In this document: positions 41,506 to 50,206 of the stretch, piece after piece
Numbering within the stretch: the first letter of the stretch is position 1
How the letters are laid out: each line of letters opens with the position of its first letter
Assembly: GCA_030615765.1 (NCBI GenBank)
Contig: JAUWYP010000005.1
Span: 33,723 to 97,722, forward strand
Reading direction: 5' to 3'
DNA: 64,000 nucleotides
Source: Dehalococcoidia bacterium
GTDB taxonomy: Bacteria > Chloroflexota > Dehalococcoidia > SM23-28-2
Position numbers and translations under genes: made by a program
Notes under the pieces: model-generated
The model's database searches: none
What the model saw: the letters and a program-made list of their open reading frames with translations, nothing else
Told to the model about the DNA's origin: nothing

Positions 41506-42732
41506 TCACATAAGGTCCTGTTCGCTGGCTTCAATAGCCCGCTGTAGTTCGGCACTGAGCATCGCTGGCAGCCCCTCAATGTCTACCCTGAGGAAGCCTC
41601 TGACTATGGTGGCCGTAGCCTCGGCCCGGGTCAGTCCCCGGGCCATCAGGTACTCGACTTCCTCCTCAGCAATCTTGCCCACAGCAGCTTCATGGGACAG
41701 GTCGATGTTGGCCAGCGTGCCCTTTAGTTCCGGTACGGCGTGAATCACACCTTTTTCGTGCAGAATCAGGCCACGACACTCTAGGTGCCCTTTGACTTCA
41801 GGAGCGTTGCCTTCTATATGGCCCCGGGCAACAATCTCTCCCCCGGTTGTAATAGCCCGTGATATTATCTCGGTCCTCGATCCTTTGGCATTGAGGAAAA
41901 CCACGGAGCCAACATCCATCACCGAGTTAGGAGCGGCGACCAGAACGCTGTTAAACCTGACGGTGGCATTTTCGCCCACACACTTGGCTGAAGGATTGGT
42001 CTGTAGTGAGCGGACCGGCTTCATGATCACGTAATTGCTCAGGAACACCCCATCCTGCTCAACGATAACGCCGGTACGGGGACGAACTGCTATCTCCGGG
42101 GTCCAGTTGTGTATCATGGTGAAGGTAACCTTAGCCCCTCTCTTTATATAGAACTCGGAAACTCCCAGGTGCAGTCCGTAGTCCTTTTCGGAGGCTGTGG
42201 TACATCCGGTGATAATGTGGAGTTCAGAGCCCTCTTCGGCAATGATGATATTGTGAACATTCTGAGCTAGCCTGTTCTTGGCTAGGTAGAGGCAGGCCTG
42301 AACTGGATAGGTGGTCTTGTGACCAGGCAGGGCTCTGATGAAATAGCCATCGCTCTGACCGAGCTCGACATGGGCAGTATATTTGTCACTGTCCACAGCT
42401 ACTGCTTGCCACCAGTAATCAGGCAGCCAGTCGTACTTCTCCAGAGCCTGGCTGGTAGGCATTAGCTCTATACCCTCTTGCCGGCTTGAGCTGTGAACTG
42501 GGGTGTTATCCATCTGGATGAAGGTTCCTGATCTTTTGCCTACGTCATCTAGGCTAACCCCCGCTTCCAGCATTCTTTCTTTGGCATCGGCAGGAAGTTG
42601 CGATGGGTCAGCCTGATATGGTTGTTCCTCGGCTGAGCCAGCATAAGTATCTAGGTCTATGTCCTCACCAAGAACTGCTGCTTTGTCTGACGCTGCTTTG
42701 GCCCTCTCTCTATGTGTCTTGGAAGATTTCAT
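41506..42732 (-). CDS. sufB: SufB/SufD-family Fe-S assembly scaffold protein
   Basis: 408 residues of a single SufBD domain: VHNIIIAEEGSELHIITGCT, FYIKRGAKVTFTMIHNWTPE, GDKGSRTEII-like NAKGSRTEIISRAITTGGEI, HLECRGLILHEKG, DLSHEAAVGKIAEEEVEYLM and RGLTRAEATATIVRGFL. The last two contain the conserved His-Glu region. Its ATG overlaps the sufC TGA by 4 bases, so the pair is coupled. Two-gene SufC-SufBD systems like this are usual in archaea and many anaerobes. Base composition is lower in G+C than its neighbours, a possible sign of transfer. Whether it is called SufB or SufD cannot be decided here. Confidence 0.88.
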   Translation of the reverse strand: MKSSKTHRERAKAASDKAAVLGEDIDLDTYAGSAEEQPYQADPSQLPADAKERMLEAGVSLDDVGKRSGTFIQMDNTPVHSSSRQEGIELMPTSQALEKYDWLPDYWWQAVAVDSDKYTAHVELGQSDGYFIRALPGHKTTYPVQACLYLAKNRLAQNVHNIIIAEEGSELHIITGCTTASEKDYGLHLGVSEFYIKRGAKVTFTMIHNWTPEIAVRPRTGVIVEQDGVFLSNYVIMKPVRSLQTNPSAKCVGENATVRFNSVLVAAPNSVMDVGSVVFLNAKGSRTEIISRAITTGGEIVARGHIEGNAPEVKGHLECRGLILHEKGVIHAVPELKGTLANIDLSHEAAVGKIAEEEVEYLMARGLTRAEATATIVRGFLRVDIEGLPAMLSAELQRAIEASEQDLM

Positions 42733-43463
42733 CTCAGGCACTTGGCACACTCCTTGTAGCCCATTTCTTTAACAGTTGCCAGGATCTCACGAGGGTCTCC
42801 TTCACAGCCAATCCTGCCGTCAAGCATGACATAGCCGGTGCGGGCATTGACATAGTCCAGGATATGACCGGTGTGGGTGATGATAAGCCCCGCGCACTTG
42901 CGGCTACGCATTGGGCAATCCTTTTCCAGCAGCTCATTTATCAGTTCGCCTATGAGGGCTATACTTACCAGGTCAACCCCAGACTCAGGCTCGTCCAGTA
43001 AAGTTAGCCGCGGCCTTTGAGCCGATAGCTGCATTAGCTCAGAGCGCTTTATCTCACCTCCTGAGAAACCATAGTTGATGTCTCTATGTAGAAGCTCGGT
43101 CATATTGGCTCTCTCGGCCAGCCTCCCTATGCGTGCTTCAGCCGCTCGGCTTCTCATGGAGGCACCAACCATATCGTGTGTCTTTACCCCACGAACCACT
43201 GGAGGACGCTGGAAGGACATACCGATTCCCAGGCGGGCTCTCTCATCTATAGGTAATCCAGTTATGTCCTTGCCTTTGAAGATGATGGTGCCCTTAGTTA
43301 CGCGGTATCTGGGGAAACCCATTATCGCCATGAGGAGGGTAGTCTTGCCACTGCCATTAGGACCGAAGAGAACATGTGTCTCCCCAATTCCAATTCTCAG
43401 ATTTATATCGTGCAGAATTTCCTTACCGTCTACGGCTATGGCTAATTGCTTTATCTCCAGCAT
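42729..43463 (-). CDS. sufC: SufC, Fe-S assembly ATPase
   Basis: 244 residues. Walker A LFGPNGSGKTTLLMAIMG, Q loop MSFQRPPVVRGV, signature YGFSGGEIKRSELMQL, Walker B LTLLDEPESGVDL and switch His in LIITHTGHIL are all present; the FSGGE-x-KR-x-E form is specific to SufC. CPMRSRKCAG and the C-terminal ECAKCLR add Cys residues that most bacterial SufC lack. SD GGAGG precedes ATG 43463. It powers cluster assembly with the coupled SufBD protein. Low G+C as for sufBD. Confidence 0.92.
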   Translation of the reverse strand: MLEIKQLAIAVDGKEILHDINLRIGIGETHVLFGPNGSGKTTLLMAIMGFPRYRVTKGTIIFKGKDITGLPIDERARLGIGMSFQRPPVVRGVKTHDMVGASMRSRAAEARIGRLAERANMTELLHRDINYGFSGGEIKRSELMQLSAQRPRLTLLDEPESGVDLVSIALIGELINELLEKDCPMRSRKCAGLIITHTGHILDYVNARTGYVMLDGRIGCEGDPREILATVKEMGYKECAKCLR

Positions 43464-43606
43464 CTTTCCTGCCTCCAGAATTCCTGGTGCTCATTCAACC
43501 ACGCTTCGAAGAAGGATGCTCTTTGCTGATGAACCGACCTGCCGGCTTACCAAGATGTTAGTAGTAGTTGGCTAGAACTGGGTGACCCCCTGGAAGTTCC
43601 TTCACT

Positions 43607-45568
43607 TTACACCATCCTGCCGATGCGAAGTCCGTCGAGGGTGGAGTCCAGCATCTTGCGGGGGGCCAGGGCCTGCCCAACAAGGTAGAGTTCGGGTACC
43701 TTGCCCTTGAGGGCCTTGTACAGGCTATCGTTGGCCACGCCGCCCAGGGCGAGCACAACGCTGTCCACTTCTTCGATGGTGCGCTCCTGGCGAGTGAGGA
43801 TGTTAGTGGCGACCACAGTGTTCTCCCGCACGGCCTTTATCTGCATACTGTTGGTGAGCGCAACCCCCTTGATGTACAGCCGCGATAGCACAAAAGCGAG
43901 GGTCAGTGGCTCTACCTGGAAGCCCGCTATCGCCCCCCACGGTACGAGCACCTCTACCTCACAACCGCGGTCGGACAGGAAGTCAGCCGTGGTTAGGCTT
44001 TCCATTCCGCGGTCCAGGGCAAACAGGACGACCTTCTTGCCCGCCTGGGCCTTGCCCGATAGCACGTCTCGGGCCTGCACTACGTTGGGTTGCGTTGCGC
44101 CAGCGAAGGTGGCTGCGGCCGGCAGTCCGCCGGTGGCCACGATGATCGCATCCGGGTTGACCTCCTCGATGGCCTTCTCATCCACTGTGCAGCCCAGGTG
44201 GACATCGACCCCCAGTAGCTTGAACTGGTACTCGTAGTAGCGCACCGGCTCGGCCATGTCCTGCCTGCCGGGGGCCTTGGCGGCGATCTGGAGCTGGCCT
44301 CCCAACTGCTCACCCTTCTCGTACAAGGACACGGAGTGGCCTCGCAGTGCCGCCACCCGCGCTGCCTCCATGCCGGCGATGCCTGCGCCGATGACCATGA
44401 CCTTCTTCTTCACCGGGGCGGGGGTGATCTCCAGCTCCTTCTCTCGTCCCGCGCTGGGATTGATGGCGCAGGTGATGGGGAGGGTCTCGTATATACGGCC
44501 CCAGCAGCCATCGTTGCAGGCGATGCAGCGGCGAATCTCGTCTAGCCTCCCTTCCCGCGCCTTGTTGGGCAGCTCAGGGTCGCACAGGTTGGCGCGGGTC
44601 ATCCCCACCATGTCTGCCTGATTCTTGGCCAGGATCTCCTCGGCTACCACAGGGTCGGTAATGCGGCCGACGCAGAACACCGGCACGTCCACGACCTCTT
44701 TGATCCCGGCGGCCAGGTAGACGAAGGGGCTGCCGGGCATGTACATGGGGGGGATGGGGGCGCCGCCGGCGCCAACGGTGACGCTAACGTAGTCGAGCTT
44801 GCCTGCGGCGGTTAGCTTGGGCATGATCCTTCTCATGTCCTGGAGGCCTAGGCCGCCTCTCTGGAACTGGTCGCCGCTAATGCGCAAGCCTAGGGTAAAG
44901 TCGGAGCCGACAGCAGCGCGGACCGCATCGATTATCTCCAGGATGAAGCGAAGGCGGTTCTCCTCGGACTCCCCGTATTCATCGCTACGCTGGTTGGTGC
45001 GACGGGACATGAACTGCTCGATCAAGAAGCCATGGGTGCCCATGAGCTCTACGCCGTCGAGGCCGGCCTCTCGCATTCGCCGTGCCGAGTCGCCAAACGC
45101 CTGAACTATCTCCTTGACCTCTTCAACCTCCATGGCATGAGCGGTCTCAGCGTGGAAGGAGCCGGGGTTGGCCCTACTGGACCACAGGGGCAGGCTGCCC
45201 TCTCGCGCGCCGTAGAAAATGCTGCCCGGGTGCCACAGTTGGGCTACTAGCTTGGCCCCGTGCTCATGCACGGCAGAGACGATCCGCCTGAAGGGCTCGA
45301 TGCATGCGTCCCTGTAGGCGTGGATGACGAAGGGGTCGGTGGCAGCGGTGGGGTGGACCGCCTGGTCCTCGGTGACAATGAGGCCGATGCCTCCTTTGGC
45401 TTTGGAGACCCAGTAATTCAGGTGCCGTTCCGATGGAAGGCCCCCCTCGGCGAAGCCGGTAAGGTGAGCGGTGCTGAGGATGCGGTTGCGGACGGTGAAT
45501 GTGCCGATGTTCAGAGGAGTGAAGAGGTGCTTGAACTGCACTTGAGGTGTTTCTCGTCCCGTGGTCAT
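43607..45568 (-). CDS. 2,4-dienoyl-CoA reductase-like NADH:flavin oxidoreductase (FMN, 4Fe-4S, FAD)
   Basis: 653 residues. The N-terminal old-yellow-enzyme barrel has FTPLNIGTFTVRNRIL, AQLWHPGSI, GVELMGTHGFLIEQFMSRRT and GRITDPVVAEEIL. The cluster site is CIACNDGCW with another Cys in LPITCAINP. The C-terminal half is a flavin disulfide reductase-type fold with VMVIGAGIAGMEAARVAA and a second nucleotide region. This is the architecture of 2,4-dienoyl-CoA reductase and trimethylamine dehydrogenase; the substrate is unknown. ATG 45568 is preferred over an upstream extension that reads like leader sequence. It is divergent from etfA, so electrons may pass to that flavoprotein (inference). Confidence 0.88.
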   Translation of the reverse strand: MTTGRETPQVQFKHLFTPLNIGTFTVRNRILSTAHLTGFAEGGLPSERHLNYWVSKAKGGIGLIVTEDQAVHPTAATDPFVIHAYRDACIEPFRRIVSAVHEHGAKLVAQLWHPGSIFYGAREGSLPLWSSRANPGSFHAETAHAMEVEEVKEIVQAFGDSARRMREAGLDGVELMGTHGFLIEQFMSRRTNQRSDEYGESEENRLRFILEIIDAVRAAVGSDFTLGLRISGDQFQRGGLGLQDMRRIMPKLTAAGKLDYVSVTVGAGGAPIPPMYMPGSPFVYLAAGIKEVVDVPVFCVGRITDPVVAEEILAKNQADMVGMTRANLCDPELPNKAREGRLDEIRRCIACNDGCWGRIYETLPITCAINPSAGREKELEITPAPVKKKVMVIGAGIAGMEAARVAALRGHSVSLYEKGEQLGGQLQIAAKAPGRQDMAEPVRYYEYQFKLLGVDVHLGCTVDEKAIEEVNPDAIIVATGGLPAAATFAGATQPNVVQARDVLSGKAQAGKKVVLFALDRGMESLTTADFLSDRGCEVEVLVPWGAIAGFQVEPLTLAFVLSRLYIKGVALTNSMQIKAVRENTVVATNILTRQERTIEEVDSVVLALGGVANDSLYKALKGKVPELYLVGQALAPRKMLDSTLDGLRIGRMV

Positions 45569-45738
45569 GGTTTCCGCCCCTTTGCTAATGTCCCGCGCCA
45601 GTTGCTCGCTATCGGAGCTTCCAAGCTGTGACGGCAATTTACCACGAAGCTCGATTCCCTTCAAGGATTGTCGGGCGCGCCGCGACGGGGGTTGACCAAG
45701 CTGCACGCCCTTGCGATCCTCAACATCGGTGGTAGTCT

Positions 45739-46920
45739 ATGGAGGCACTCACCGAGGAGGAGCTGATCGTCAGCCGTGGTGGGTGGATCACCATGGAGCG
45801 GGCCATCGGCCAGCGGGTCCACCAGGGGGCGCGACCGCGTCGGGCTATGCGAGAAGGACCGACGGGCGGCGTGTGGGTTATCGTCGACCATACCGGCGAC
45901 GAGGTAGAGGATATCGCCCTGGAGCTCCTCGGGCAGGCCCGCGAGCTGGCCGATCGACTGGGCCTGTCGGCGGTGGCGGTGCTGCTGGGCGATGACGTTC
46001 GTGGTCTGGCGCCTCTTCTCGGTCAGTGCGGCGCCGAGACGGTCTATCTGGCCGAGAGCCCTCTCCTGGGCGCCTACAACCCCGACGCCTATACTCCCCT
46101 TCTCGTCGACCTCATCCGTGGCCAGCGGCCTTCTATCGTCCTGTGGGGAGCTACCGATCAGGGGCGCGACCTGGCGCCGCGGGTGGCCGCTCGCGTGGGC
46201 ACAGGCCTGGCCTCCAATTGCACCCGCGTCGACCTGAGCAAGGACGGCCTGCTGGTGATGGTCCGGCCGGTCTACGGCGGCAAGGCCTCCTGCAACGTCG
46301 TCTGCCCTCAGGCCAGGCCCCAGATGGCCACCCTTCAGCCGGGGGCGGTGCCCGCCAAGCGCCCTGACCCCAGCCGTGAGGCACAGGCAATTGCAGTGGA
46401 CGTGAGCCTATCGCCCCAGGGCCTGCGTCTCCGCCTGGAGGAGGTGATCAAGATTCCTCCCTCGTCTCTGGACGTGACCGAGGCGGAGGTCATCGTCGCC
46501 GGCGGGCGGGGCGTGGGCAGCAAGGAGGGCTTCCACCTGGTGGAGCAGTTGGCTCACCTTGTGGGCGCTGCGGTGGCCGCCTCCAGGCCGGCGGTGGACG
46601 CCGGCTGGGTCCCCTATGAGCGGCAGGTGGGGCTCAGCGGCAAGACTGTCGCTCCCCGGCTATACATCGCTTGTGGCATCTCCGGCGTGAATCACCATGT
46701 CGTGGGGATGAGGGATTCCAGGGCTGTAGTCGCCATAGACCAGGACTCTCAGGCCCCTATCTTCCAGATAGCCGACCTGAAGATAGTGGGCGATCTGCAT
46801 CAGGTGCTGCCCTCGCTGATCGAGCGGTTGCAGCGATTGCGGCAGGAGCGGGGGACAGCCGAGGACGAGGAGGTCCTGCGGACGCTGGCCAACGTGCCTG
46901 GCGCCAGGCAGGTCTCGTGA
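45739..46920 (+). CDS. etfA: Electron transfer flavoprotein alpha subunit
   Basis: 393 residues. The C-terminal FAD domain reads VIVAGGRGVGSKEGFHLVEQ, ASRPAVDAGWVPYERQVGLS and APRLYIACGISGVNHHVVGM, the EtfA signature. The N-terminal ETF fold begins after a 40-residue extension (residues 1-42) that is longer than in typical EtfA and contains Arg-rich sequence. It pairs with the next gene to carry electrons from acyl-CoA dehydrogenases; two such enzymes are in this window. It starts 170 bases from the divergent flavoprotein gene. Confidence 0.92.
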   Translation: MEALTEEELIVSRGGWITMERAIGQRVHQGARPRRAMREGPTGGVWVIVDHTGDEVEDIALELLGQARELADRLGLSAVAVLLGDDVRGLAPLLGQCGAETVYLAESPLLGAYNPDAYTPLLVDLIRGQRPSIVLWGATDQGRDLAPRVAARVGTGLASNCTRVDLSKDGLLVMVRPVYGGKASCNVVCPQARPQMATLQPGAVPAKRPDPSREAQAIAVDVSLSPQGLRLRLEEVIKIPPSSLDVTEAEVIVAGGRGVGSKEGFHLVEQLAHLVGAAVAASRPAVDAGWVPYERQVGLSGKTVAPRLYIACGISGVNHHVVGMRDSRAVVAIDQDSQAPIFQIADLKIVGDLHQVLPSLIERLQRLRQERGTAEDEEVLRTLANVPGARQVS

Positions 46921-46933
46921 GGTGACAAGCTCG

Positions 46934-47803
46934 ATGAAGGTGGTTGTTTGCGTCGCCAGGGTGGTGGATACCAGCGAGCCGCTGCCGGTGAGGTCGGGGC
47001 ACGCTGCTCTGGAGGAAGAGGGGCTGAGGCACGTCCTCAATCCGGTCGATGAGTATGCCCTGGAGGAAGGCCTACGCCTGAAGGACCGCTTTCCTGACAG
47101 CGACGTGACGGCCATCAGCATGGGCCCGCCCGAAAGCGAGTCGGTCCTGCGCCGCTGCTTGGCCCTGGGGGCGGACCAGACGCTGCTCCTGTGGGACGAG
47201 GCCTTCCGTGGCTCCGACACATTGGCCACCGCTCGCATCCTGGCTGCCGCCGTCAGGCAGGTGGGCGCCGATGTGGTGCTCTGCGGCAAGCGGGCCAGCG
47301 ACGGCGATACGGGGCAGGTGGGCGCTCAGCTAGCCGAGCTTCTCGACCTGCCAGCGGTCACTAGTGTTGTCCAGCTGGAGGTGGAGGACAACGAAGCGCT
47401 GGTTCATCGCCGGCTGGAACGAGGCCGACGAGAGGTGCTCCGCTGTCCTCTGCCCGCCTTGTTCGCCGTCGAGGAGGGGATCAATTGCCCCCGTTATCGG
47501 AAGCTACGTGCTCTTCTTCGGTCGCTGTCGGCAGAAATCCCCCGCCTTGGCCTCGCCGACCTGGGCCTCCGCCCTGACGAGGTGGGCGAGGCGGGCTCCT
47601 GCGCTCAGGTAGTGGACGTGTCGCCGCCCAAGCCGATCACCAAAGGCTTGTTCATCCCCGATAGCAGCCTCTCGCCGGAGGAACGCTGGCAACAGATCGT
47701 CTCCGGCGGGATGGAGGAGCGGCACGGTGACGTCGTCCAGGGGCCGCCGGACAGCGTGGCCGAGCGGTTGCTTCAGTTCCTGACCGAGAACAACTTCGTC
47801 TAG
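46934..47803 (+). CDS. etfB: Electron transfer flavoprotein beta subunit
   Basis: 289 residues. MKVVVCVARVVDTSEPLPV, LNPVDEYALEEGLRLKDRF, ADQTLLLWDEAFRGSDTLAT and LCGKRASDGDTGQVGAQLAE are EtfB hallmarks, the last being the nucleotide-binding loop. ATG 46934 has GAGGTG about nine bases upstream; GTG 46922 is an alternative. The gene is 13 bases after etfA. The 40-residue tail with KPITKGLFIPDSS is longer than average. Without structural data I cannot say whether this ETF is bifurcating. Confidence 0.92.
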   Translation: MKVVVCVARVVDTSEPLPVRSGHAALEEEGLRHVLNPVDEYALEEGLRLKDRFPDSDVTAISMGPPESESVLRRCLALGADQTLLLWDEAFRGSDTLATARILAAAVRQVGADVVLCGKRASDGDTGQVGAQLAELLDLPAVTSVVQLEVEDNEALVHRRLERGRREVLRCPLPALFAVEEGINCPRYRKLRALLRSLSAEIPRLGLADLGLRPDEVGEAGSCAQVVDVSPPKPITKGLFIPDSSLSPEERWQQIVSGGMEERHGDVVQGPPDSVAERLLQFLTENNFV

Positions 47804-47881
47804 GGGTTCACCCTTCGCAGGCCAAAGCCCGCGGCATCCAAGGACGAATCAATTAGTTGCTCAAGGCTCGCAGCGGGCGTT

Positions 47882-48352
47882 CTAGGGCTCGGGCAGTTGG
47901 CCCCATCCGCGAAGCAGGCGGACAAATGCCAGGGTAGCTTCTGTCTGTGGCTGTACCTCGCCGGAGACTTCGGACACGCGGAAGAAGTACCCTTCGACAG
48001 GAATCCACGGCAGGCGGCACTTCACCTCCCACGTGCCGCCTCCTTGGTAGTATCCGGCGCACGGCACATTACCAACAAACTCTTCCACAGCTTTCGCTTC
48101 CGTTCCGCCTGCAATCCACTCCTTGACAACAGCGATGGCCTGCTCTGACGTGATGGAAGGAGCATCATCGGCGGGCGACCGCGAAGCCCGCGAGTCGTCT
48201 CTTCCGAGATGCGGCATCACCAAGACGCTGATAGATATGACAGCGACCAACAGTGCTGCAAGCCCTGTTAGCCAAATCGCCCAGCGTCTCACGTTTTGCT
48301 CATACATGCGATGTCGAATCTCGTCGGTGCGTGCCGGCCGCGCAGGATTCAT
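47882..48352 (-). CDS. Hypothetical single-pass membrane protein
   Basis: 156 residues. A short basic N-terminus (DEIRHRMYEQNVRRW) precedes one membrane helix (AIWLTGLAALLVAVISISVL), then an extracytoplasmic region with SITSEQAIAVVKEWIAGGTE, and a Cys pair (VPCAGYYQGGGTWEVKCRLP) that could form a disulfide. The domain looks like a small beta-type PepSY-like fold, but I do not recognise the family. GGGGGT lies eight bases before ATG 48352. It is downstream of the Tad operon terminator and probably separately transcribed. Confidence 0.6.
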   Translation of the reverse strand: MNPARPARTDEIRHRMYEQNVRRWAIWLTGLAALLVAVISISVLVMPHLGRDDSRASRSPADDAPSITSEQAIAVVKEWIAGGTEAKAVEEFVGNVPCAGYYQGGGTWEVKCRLPWIPVEGYFFRVSEVSGEVQPQTEATLAFVRLLRGWGQLPEP

Positions 48353-48394
48353 CGGCGCGGACCCCCGGCCGTGCCGTAGGAAGGCGGTAAAATG

Positions 48395-48430
48395 GCATCC
48401 GGGGCGCAGATCGCCCTGCGCCCCGGATGC
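48395..48430 (-). terminator. Intrinsic terminator of the Tad/RDD operon
   Basis: A perfect 15-base stem, GCATCCGGGGCGCAG (48395-48409) with CTGCGCCCCGGATGC (48416-48430), loop of six. On the minus strand it is followed by CATTTTACC. It lies 30 bases after the J-domain/RDD gene stop. Confidence 0.85.
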
Positions 48431-48459
48431 TCGTGAGGCCAAAGGGGCCTAGCGCCCGG

Positions 48460-49236
48460 CTATTTTGTGACCACCAGCGTCCCGGCAAAGACATCGCCGA
48501 GGCGCTGGCGCCTGGAGGAAAGACCCGCCGTAGCGAGCCCCACCAGGTATGGAACAGCAAGCGGCAGCGCATCCACTGGTCGCAGGATGCTACGCCTGAG
48601 AGCTGCAACCCATCCGCAGGGACTACCATCATATTTGACGACCCTCAGTCCGAGAGCCAGTTTGCCAGGAGTTACGCTCCGCGCTCCCTCAAAAAGAACA
48701 TAGCAGACGAAGATAGTCAGGCAATAAAACAGGAAAGGCTGCCAGCCAAGCGAGAGGCCGAGCGTCAGGCTGCCGTTGCCTAGATCGGCGGAGTTGTTGC
48801 CCCAGATCCCAACCACCAGGGCGAGGCCGGCTATCATGAGGACCGCATCGACTAGACTAGCGGCAAGACGGCGGCGTAGGACCTTGACATCGAGGCCCTC
48901 GGCGATGACCACGGGAGCTCGCACCTTGGGCTCGGGACGACCTCGGCCCTCCCCCATCGCCTCAGGAGCACCTCCCCGCCTGGCTTCGTCGTAGTGTGCC
49001 CTCAGATCAGGGTTGACGAGCACCTCGTAGGCTTCGTTCAACTGCCGCAGCTTCGCGCCTGCCTCCGGATGCCTGCGGACACTCGCTCCGTACTCGGTAG
49101 CTAGCCGCCAGTAGGCCATCTGGATGACTGCGTGGCCTGCCTCCGGATCGACCGCCAGGACTGCGTAGTAGTCCTTGGTCGCCACGGCCTCACTGCCGAG
49201 GGCTCGTCGCTTCGAATCCTGTTCAACCGTTGTCAA
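48460..49236 (-). CDS. J-domain-like/RDD membrane protein
   Basis: 258 residues. Residues about 20-90 follow the J-domain outline (DYYAVLAVDPEAG, AYWRLATEYGASVRRHPEAG, LRQLNEAYEVLVNPDLRAHYD), but the catalytic His-Pro-Asp is replaced by Gly-Ala-Ser, so it should not stimulate DnaK. A Pro/Arg-rich link leads to an RDD domain with RRLAASLVDAVLMIAGLALV and later VTPGKLALGLRVVKYDG and RRQRLGDVFAGTLVV. The start is TTG 49236 with AGGAGAG seven bases upstream. It follows tadC by 50 bases, at the end of the Tad operon and before a strong terminator. Confidence 0.8.
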   Translation of the reverse strand: MTTVEQDSKRRALGSEAVATKDYYAVLAVDPEAGHAVIQMAYWRLATEYGASVRRHPEAGAKLRQLNEAYEVLVNPDLRAHYDEARRGGAPEAMGEGRGRPEPKVRAPVVIAEGLDVKVLRRRLAASLVDAVLMIAGLALVVGIWGNNSADLGNGSLTLGLSLGWQPFLFYCLTIFVCYVLFEGARSVTPGKLALGLRVVKYDGSPCGWVAALRRSILRPVDALPLAVPYLVGLATAGLSSRRQRLGDVFAGTLVVTK

Positions 49237-49286
49237 CGAACTCTCCTCTTAAGCTGGCCATATGTATCGAGCGGCCGACCCACTCA

Positions 49287-50195
49287 CTAGCCCCCCATCG
49301 CTTCGTAGGCGGATATGCCTGCCGGAGCCAGAATGACGATGAACAGCGATGGCAGAATGAAAAGGACCAGGGGAAACGTCATCCAGATCGGTATGCGCTG
49401 AGCATGGGCCTCCACGCGCTGGCGTCGCTTGATCCGCGCCTGCTCCGCCTGCACCCGTAGTAGCTGACCAATGCTGGCGCCAGTGTGCTCCGCGTGCACC
49501 ACGGCGTTCACAAAGATGATGACCTCGGGCACGGCGGTTCGCACTCCCACATCGCGCAGGGCGTCTCGGCGCATGCGGCCCACAGCCATTTGGTCCAAGG
49601 CGTACGCGAGCTCATCGGATAGAGGGCCTTTCATCTTCTCGGTGACCTTGGCGAAGGCGGCATCCAAGCCGAGGCCTGCCTCCACACAGGTGGTTACCAG
49701 GTCGAGGGCGTTCGGCAAGTCTTTGAGGATCTGGCGCTGGCGTCGGCCGACCCTTCGGGCCAGCCAGAAGTAGGGCACGTATATCCCCAGAGCAAGGAAG
49801 GTAAGAAAGCCCATGAAGTAGAGAACGCCGGAGGTCGCTTGTGCTGCCAGCATCAGCGCTAGGAAGGCACCGGGAAATGCAACGGCGCTGGCTATCCAGA
49901 TCAGGATGAACCCCCTCACGTTGAGCGAACTGCCGGCGAGGGTTAGTTGCTGCCTCAACCGTGCCAAGACAGCTGCGGGAAGAAGGCTCATCACCCTCTC
50001 GCTGAGTCCCTCCAGGATGGGCCAGACCGCTCGCTCGACGAAGGGCCTCTCCAAATCAGGGATGTTCTCAGAGCTGGCAGCCGCGGCCAAGGTGTGAATT
50101 CTCGCCTGCAGGGGGCTATGGGTTCTTCTGGCGATGCCCATGGCTATCAGGCTTATCGCCAGGAAGACCAAGATCGCCAGGCCGAAAGCAAGCAT
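49287..50195 (-). CDS. tadC: Tad pilus inner-membrane protein TadC
   Basis: 302 residues of the type II secretion F-domain family. It has an N-terminal membrane helix, a pair around residues 100-150 (FILIWIASAVAFPGAFLALM, GVLYFMGFLTFLALGIYV), the cytoplasmic GSPII-F helix bundle (LPNALDLVTTCVEAGLGLDA) and a C-terminal helix (IPIWMTFPLVLFILPSLFIV). TadB and TadC together form the platform under the Flp pilus. The order tadA-tadB-tadC, with gaps of 11 bases, is canonical. Confidence 0.93.
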   Translation of the reverse strand: MLAFGLAILVFLAISLIAMGIARRTHSPLQARIHTLAAAASSENIPDLERPFVERAVWPILEGLSERVMSLLPAAVLARLRQQLTLAGSSLNVRGFILIWIASAVAFPGAFLALMLAAQATSGVLYFMGFLTFLALGIYVPYFWLARRVGRRQRQILKDLPNALDLVTTCVEAGLGLDAAFAKVTEKMKGPLSDELAYALDQMAVGRMRRDALRDVGVRTAVPEVIIFVNAVVHAEHTGASIGQLLRVQAEQARIKRRQRVEAHAQRIPIWMTFPLVLFILPSLFIVILAPAGISAYEAMGG

Positions 50196-50206
50196 GCGTA
50201 CTCCTC

